Assembly: GCF_001282945.1 (NCBI RefSeq)
Contig: NZ_CDMG01000002.1
Span: forward strand, 391,856-428,051
Length of the DNA stretch: 36,196 nt
Direction: 5' to 3'
Source of the DNA: Helicobacter ailurogastricus
GTDB lineage: Bacteria; Campylobacterota; Campylobacteria; Campylobacterales; Helicobacteraceae
This document shows, in pieces, positions 33,125 through 36,196 of the stretch. Under the pieces are notes generated by a model. It worked only from the letters and a program-made list of their open reading frames with translations, did no database searches and was not told where the DNA came from. The position numbers and the translations under genes were made by a program. Positions within the stretch are counted from its first letter, which is position 1; every line of letters starts with the position of its first letter.

Positions 33125-34032
33125 AGGAACTTGTGATCGGGAGTCGGGGCAGTGCTTTAGCTCTGTGGCAAACCCGCCATATCCAAACGCAGTTAGAAAC
33201 TTTGGGGCTCAAAAGCCGCATTGAAGTGGTGAAAACAAAGGGGGATAGAATCTTAGATGTCCCTTTGGCAGCAATCGGAGGCAAGGGGCTTTTTACCAAA
33301 GAGCTTGAAGAGCTTTTGCTCGTGGGGGCTTTGGATTTAGCCGTGCATTCGCTCAAAGATGTTCCCGTGGAGATGATCCCGCCTTTGAGTTTGGCCTGTG
33401 TGAGTAAGCGCGCAGACTCTAGAGATTGCTTTTTGAGCATGCACTACTCTTCTTTGGAGGATTTGCCCCTAGGGGCACGGGTGGGCACAACTTCTTTGCG
33501 CCGCTGCATGCAACTTAAAAAAATCCGCCCCGATTTAGACACCTTGAGCTTAAGGGGCAATGTCCAAACCCGCCTGCAACGCCTCAAAGAGGGGGCGTTT
33601 GATGCGATCATTTTAGCTTATGCGGGGGTGGAGCGCTTGCAAATTCGCATGCCTTATTGCGTGCCTTTGAGCTTTAAACAGATGCTCCCGTGCATGGGGC
33701 AGGGCGCGCTTGGGGTGCAGATGTGTAACACCCACCCGCTTTTTACGAAAATCACCCAGCTAAACGATCCTAAGAGCGCGCTTTTATGTGGGTTGGAGCG
33801 GACATTCATCGCTAAACTCAATGGAGGCTGTCAAGTGCCCTTGGGCGTGCATGCCTCTTTAAAAGGGGAAGTTTTAGAAATGCGCGCCATTGTGGGGCTT
33901 TTAGACGCGAGCCAAATTGTTGAAGAGCGGGTTGTGGGCAACATCCAAGAAGCCGATGAGCTCTTGCAACTGCTTTTAGAGCGTTTCATTGCAAACGGGG
34001 CGCTCGACATTTTGGCACAAATCAGCTCTTAG
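33121..34032 (+). CDS. hemC: porphobilinogen deaminase (hydroxymethylbilane synthase)
   Basis: Polymerises four porphobilinogens to hydroxymethylbilane in haem synthesis. The 303-residue protein shows LVIGSRGSALALWQTRHI, the catalytic Asp region LDLAVHSLKDVPVEM, GTTSLRRCMQLKKIRPDLD, LRGNVQTRLQRL and the cofactor-binding Cys in FIAKLNGGCQVPLGVHA. ATG 33121 overlaps the fxsA TGA by four bases. It shares a transcript with hemA, two haem steps in one operon. Its 3' end overlaps the convergent ktrA gene by 11 bases, so no terminator separates them. Confidence 0.96.
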   Translation: MKELVIGSRGSALALWQTRHIQTQLETLGLKSRIEVVKTKGDRILDVPLAAIGGKGLFTKELEELLLVGALDLAVHSLKDVPVEMIPPLSLACVSKRADSRDCFLSMHYSSLEDLPLGARVGTTSLRRCMQLKKIRPDLDTLSLRGNVQTRLQRLKEGAFDAIILAYAGVERLQIRMPYCVPLSFKQMLPCMGQGALGVQMCNTHPLFTKITQLNDPKSALLCGLERTFIAKLNGGCQVPLGVHASLKGEVLEMRAIVGLLDASQIVEERVVGNIQEADELLQLLLERFIANGALDILAQISS

Positions 34033-34681
34033 GCTTGCCGGCTAAGAAAATATCCACTTCTTTAGCCGTCCCGATCAACAGCAAAATATCACCCTCGCTC
34101 AAAAGCGCGCCCATAGGGACTTGGTAATCCCACTGCGCTCCATGTTTGAGGGCCACGACCTTTAAATCCGCTTTGTAGGTGTCTAAAAAATCTTGCAGGG
34201 TGATCGGGGCTTGATCGGGGCCAATAAGTAGGCGCACAAGGCGCATGTGCGTGGTGATCTCCACAATATCTAAATGCGGATTTAGACTAAGCCCTCTCAC
34301 CAGCCTTTTAGCCGCATCCCTTTCAGGGTAAATGACTCGATCTGTGCCGATTTTTGAAAGGATTTTGCCATGGATGAGGGTAGAAGCTTTGGCGATGACT
34401 TCTTTGACCCCGCTTTCTTTGAGCGCCATCACGGTTAAAATCGAGGCTTCGACATTTTGCCCGATGCTCACAATGGCGATGTCTGCCTCGCTAATGCCCG
34501 TTTCTTTGAGGGCTGTGGTGTCTGTGGTGTCTAAGATAAATAAATTATCGCACACACTTTTAAAAAGCTTCACGCGCTCTTCATTGACATCGGCGGCAAT
34601 GATCTGCTCGCCATTTTCAATGAGACCTCTGGCGACATGCCCGCCAAATTTGCCTAAACCCAAAACTGCATAAGTTTTCAT
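34022..34681 (-). CDS. ktrA: KtrA-type potassium uptake regulatory subunit
   Basis: A cytosolic RCK protein that forms a ring on the KtrB channel and gates K+ uptake with ATP/ADP or NAD(H). The 219-residue protein begins YAVLGLGKFGGHVARGL (Rossmann GxGxxG), with the acidic nucleotide-ribose position in IIAADVNEERV and a TrkA-C domain from about residue 135 to the end (DYQVPMGALLSEGDILLLIG). The ATG overlaps the ktrB stop as ATGA, so subunits are made together. Confidence 0.9.
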   Translation of the reverse strand: MKTYAVLGLGKFGGHVARGLIENGEQIIAADVNEERVKLFKSVCDNLFILDTTDTTALKETGISEADIAIVSIGQNVEASILTVMALKESGVKEVIAKASTLIHGKILSKIGTDRVIYPERDAAKRLVRGLSLNPHLDIVEITTHMRLVRLLIGPDQAPITLQDFLDTYKADLKVVALKHGAQWDYQVPMGALLSEGDILLLIGTAKEVDIFLAGKPKS

Positions 34682-36003
34682 AAAACCACCTCTTCTTCAG
34701 GGTAGCGCACATGCCGAGTCTTGCTCTTGCCCACTAAGGCCATGCTAAAGACCAACACACCCACTCGCCCCATAAACATTAAAACCGCTAAATACAACTT
34801 CCCAAAATCGCTAAACTTGGCCACCAAAGATAGATCGCCCCCATCGCCTGTACTCGCCCCCACCGTGCCAAAAGCCGAACACACCTCAAAGAACAAATGC
34901 AAAAAGAATTGGTTTTTGCGATCATCCGTGGCGCTCAAAATCATGGTGGAGAGAATGATGTAAAGCATGGCAATGATGAAAATTAAAAACGATTTTTTGA
35001 GGGTGCTTTGGGGGATTGTGCGCTTAAAAAGCACGGCTTCTTGCCCCTTTAGGGCGTGATAAGCGTAGGCTAGAAGGATGGTTAAGGTGGTGATTTTAAT
35101 CCCCCCGGCCGTGCCCCCCGGAGCCGCTCCAATCACCATCAGCAGGGAGGAAAAAAACAAACTCTGATCGTGCAGACCTGCCAAATCGATGGTGTTAAAT
35201 CCGGCTGTGCGCAGATTCACAGAGAGAAAAAACGCCGCCATCACCTTAGAAAAACTGCTTAAACTCCCCATGCTCTTAGGGTTGTCCCACTCAAAGAGCA
35301 AAATCACAGCCACGCCTAGCACAATACAGCCCAAAGTCGCCCAAAGCACAATGCGCGTATGCACGCTTAGGCGGGGTTTTTTGCGGTAGTTGTGGCACTC
35401 GCTTAGGACCAAAAAGCCCAACCCGCCTAAAATGATGAGGAGGCAAATGATGAGGTTGATGGGGGTGTTGTTTTGATAATCCACTAAATTTGAGGTAAAA
35501 ATGCTAAAACCGGCGTTGTTGAAGGCCGAGATGGAGTGGAAAAGTCCTGCCCAAAGCGCGTCTTTTAAGGGCAAGTCCAGCGCAAAACACGCGCTCAAAA
35601 GCAAAGCCCCCACGCTCTCAATCGCCAAAGTGAAAAGCAAGATTTTTTTAAGGTAAAGAACAACGCCTTGCATGTTTGGGTAATCTAGTGACTCTTTAAG
35701 CAACAAACGCCCCTTAAAGCCCATTTTCTTCCCCAAGAGCAAGAATAAAAACCCCGCCAACCCCATGTAGCCAAACCCTCCGGCTTGAATGAGCCCTAAA
35801 ATCACCGCCTGCCCATAAACACTAAAATCTGTCGCAGGGTTAGCCGTGATAAGGCCCGTTAAACACACGGCAGAAGTGGCGTTGAAAAATAAATCCAAAA
35901 AAGGGATGGGTCTGGTGTGCATGGGGGCCAAATTGAGTAAAAAGGCCCCAATAAGGGCCAAGAGCACATAACTACCCACAATCATACCAAAGATTCTATG
36001 CAA
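34678..36003 (-). CDS. ktrB: KtrB/TrkH-type potassium transporter, membrane subunit
   Basis: 441 residues, four repeated membrane-pore-membrane units of the SKT superfamily. The pore loops with their filter glycines are TSAVCLTGLI, FHSISAFNNAGFSI, LSVNLRTAGFNTID and CSAFGTVGASTGDG; the intramembrane gating loop is APGGTAGGIKITTL. One filter (CLTGL) is typical of the family. The start is TTG 36003 with GGCGGTGG four bases upstream; ATG 35985 is the alternative but lacks a ribosome site and cuts the first helix. First gene of the pair ktrB-ktrA. Confidence 0.93.
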   Translation of the reverse strand: MHRIFGMIVGSYVLLALIGAFLLNLAPMHTRPIPFLDLFFNATSAVCLTGLITANPATDFSVYGQAVILGLIQAGGFGYMGLAGFLFLLLGKKMGFKGRLLLKESLDYPNMQGVVLYLKKILLFTLAIESVGALLLSACFALDLPLKDALWAGLFHSISAFNNAGFSIFTSNLVDYQNNTPINLIICLLIILGGLGFLVLSECHNYRKKPRLSVHTRIVLWATLGCIVLGVAVILLFEWDNPKSMGSLSSFSKVMAAFFLSVNLRTAGFNTIDLAGLHDQSLFFSSLLMVIGAAPGGTAGGIKITTLTILLAYAYHALKGQEAVLFKRTIPQSTLKKSFLIFIIAMLYIILSTMILSATDDRKNQFFLHLFFEVCSAFGTVGASTGDGGDLSLVAKFSDFGKLYLAVLMFMGRVGVLVFSMALVGKSKTRHVRYPEEEVVL

Positions 36004-36029
36004 GCTGCCACCGCCTATGCTAGCCTAAT

Positions 36030-36060
36030 ACTATGTCAAAGCGGGTAATTATAACATAGT
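36030..36060 (-). promoter_or_regulatory. ktrB promoter with inverted repeat
   Basis: Minus-strand TGT TATAAT (attata at 36048-36053 on the plus strand) is an extended -10. ACTATGT (36030-36036) and ACATAGT (36054-36060) form a perfect seven-base inverted repeat 17 bases apart around the -10 and predicted start, a plausible operator. Confidence 0.45.
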
Positions 36061-36117
36061 GGGGCAAAGTGTGCGCGTGATTCATTTGCAAAACTACTTC
36101 TTTATGCCGATTTACGC

Positions 36118-36123
36118 TAAAAT
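36118..36123 (+). promoter_or_regulatory. candidate -10 box for a gene leaving the window
   Basis: GC TAAAAT, four bases before ATG 36128, which opens only a 13-codon frame (M-K-E-E-H-D, ending at 36169). Either the real gene begins beyond 36196 or this is chance. 36004-36196 otherwise holds only the ktrB promoter. Confidence 0.2.
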
Positions 36124-36196
36124 ACGGATGAAAGAAGAGCATGACCTTGAGAGTTTAGCCACCGCTTAAATCTCGGGGTTTATCCCTTTGGGTTTA

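Noticed and set aside
36128-36169. 13-residue leader peptide at the end of the window
   Set aside because: Too short and too close to its -10 box to support without the sequence that follows.

Overview
The window looks like chromosomal DNA from a gastric non-pylori Helicobacter (H. felis / heilmannii / bizzozeronii type). The basis is the H. pylori-like gene block napA, HP0242 homologue, HP0241-like gene, ispB, hemA, proS, hemC; a Helicobacter-type outer membrane protein; an LPP20-like lipoprotein; extended -10 promoters without clear -35 boxes; and base composition that looks richer in G+C than H. pylori, with many G/C homopolymer runs. The species call is an inference. I see no rRNA, tRNA, CRISPR array, insertion sequence or prophage.

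Layout. 1-2.0 kb: the 3' part of a Sel1-repeat protein gene, then a G-run-rich spacer holding an unlisted 34-residue basic protein on the minus strand with its own ribosome site and terminator. 2.1-6.6 kb: eno, aroK, pta and ackA on the plus strand (PEP formation, shikimate activation, acetate/ATP pathway). 6.6-12.9 kb: minus-strand genes, with pepF heading a tight five-gene unit (155-aa protein, 496-aa SdhB/HdrB-like protein lacking most cluster cysteines, small membrane protein, TerB-like membrane protein), followed by a TraF-like outer-membrane gene broken at a run of eight G. 12.9-14.3 kb: an LPP20-family lipoprotein gene and the decayed tail of what looks like a restriction-modification gene. 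14.3-18.9 kb: htpG, a TupA-like secreted protein, guaA and thiE in one minus-strand overlapping unit.

18.9-24.5 kb: purN (apparently leaderless) and a CPA2 antiporter, convergent with a Helicobacter outer membrane protein whose stop codon shares the palindrome CTAG; then uvrA. 24.5-24.96 kb: a spacer containing a promoter, a structured leader and a 44-residue Ser/Asn-rich peptide that I consider the most novel item here. 24.96-27.6 kb: cfa and algC on the minus strand. 27.7-34.0 kb: a plus-strand run of eight genes joined by 1-15 bp overlaps or very short gaps, covering iron storage, isoprenoid, tetrapyrrole and prolyl-tRNA functions, with an fxsA-like gene between proS and hemC. 34.0-36.0 kb: ktrB and ktrA (K+ uptake) on the minus strand, convergent with hemC.

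The genes are mostly housekeeping. Compact overlaps (TAATG, TGATG, ATGA) suggest extensive translational coupling. The accessory or undescribed content sits in three spacers (1.7-2.1, 13.75-14.29 and 24.47-24.96 kb) and in the pepF operon.
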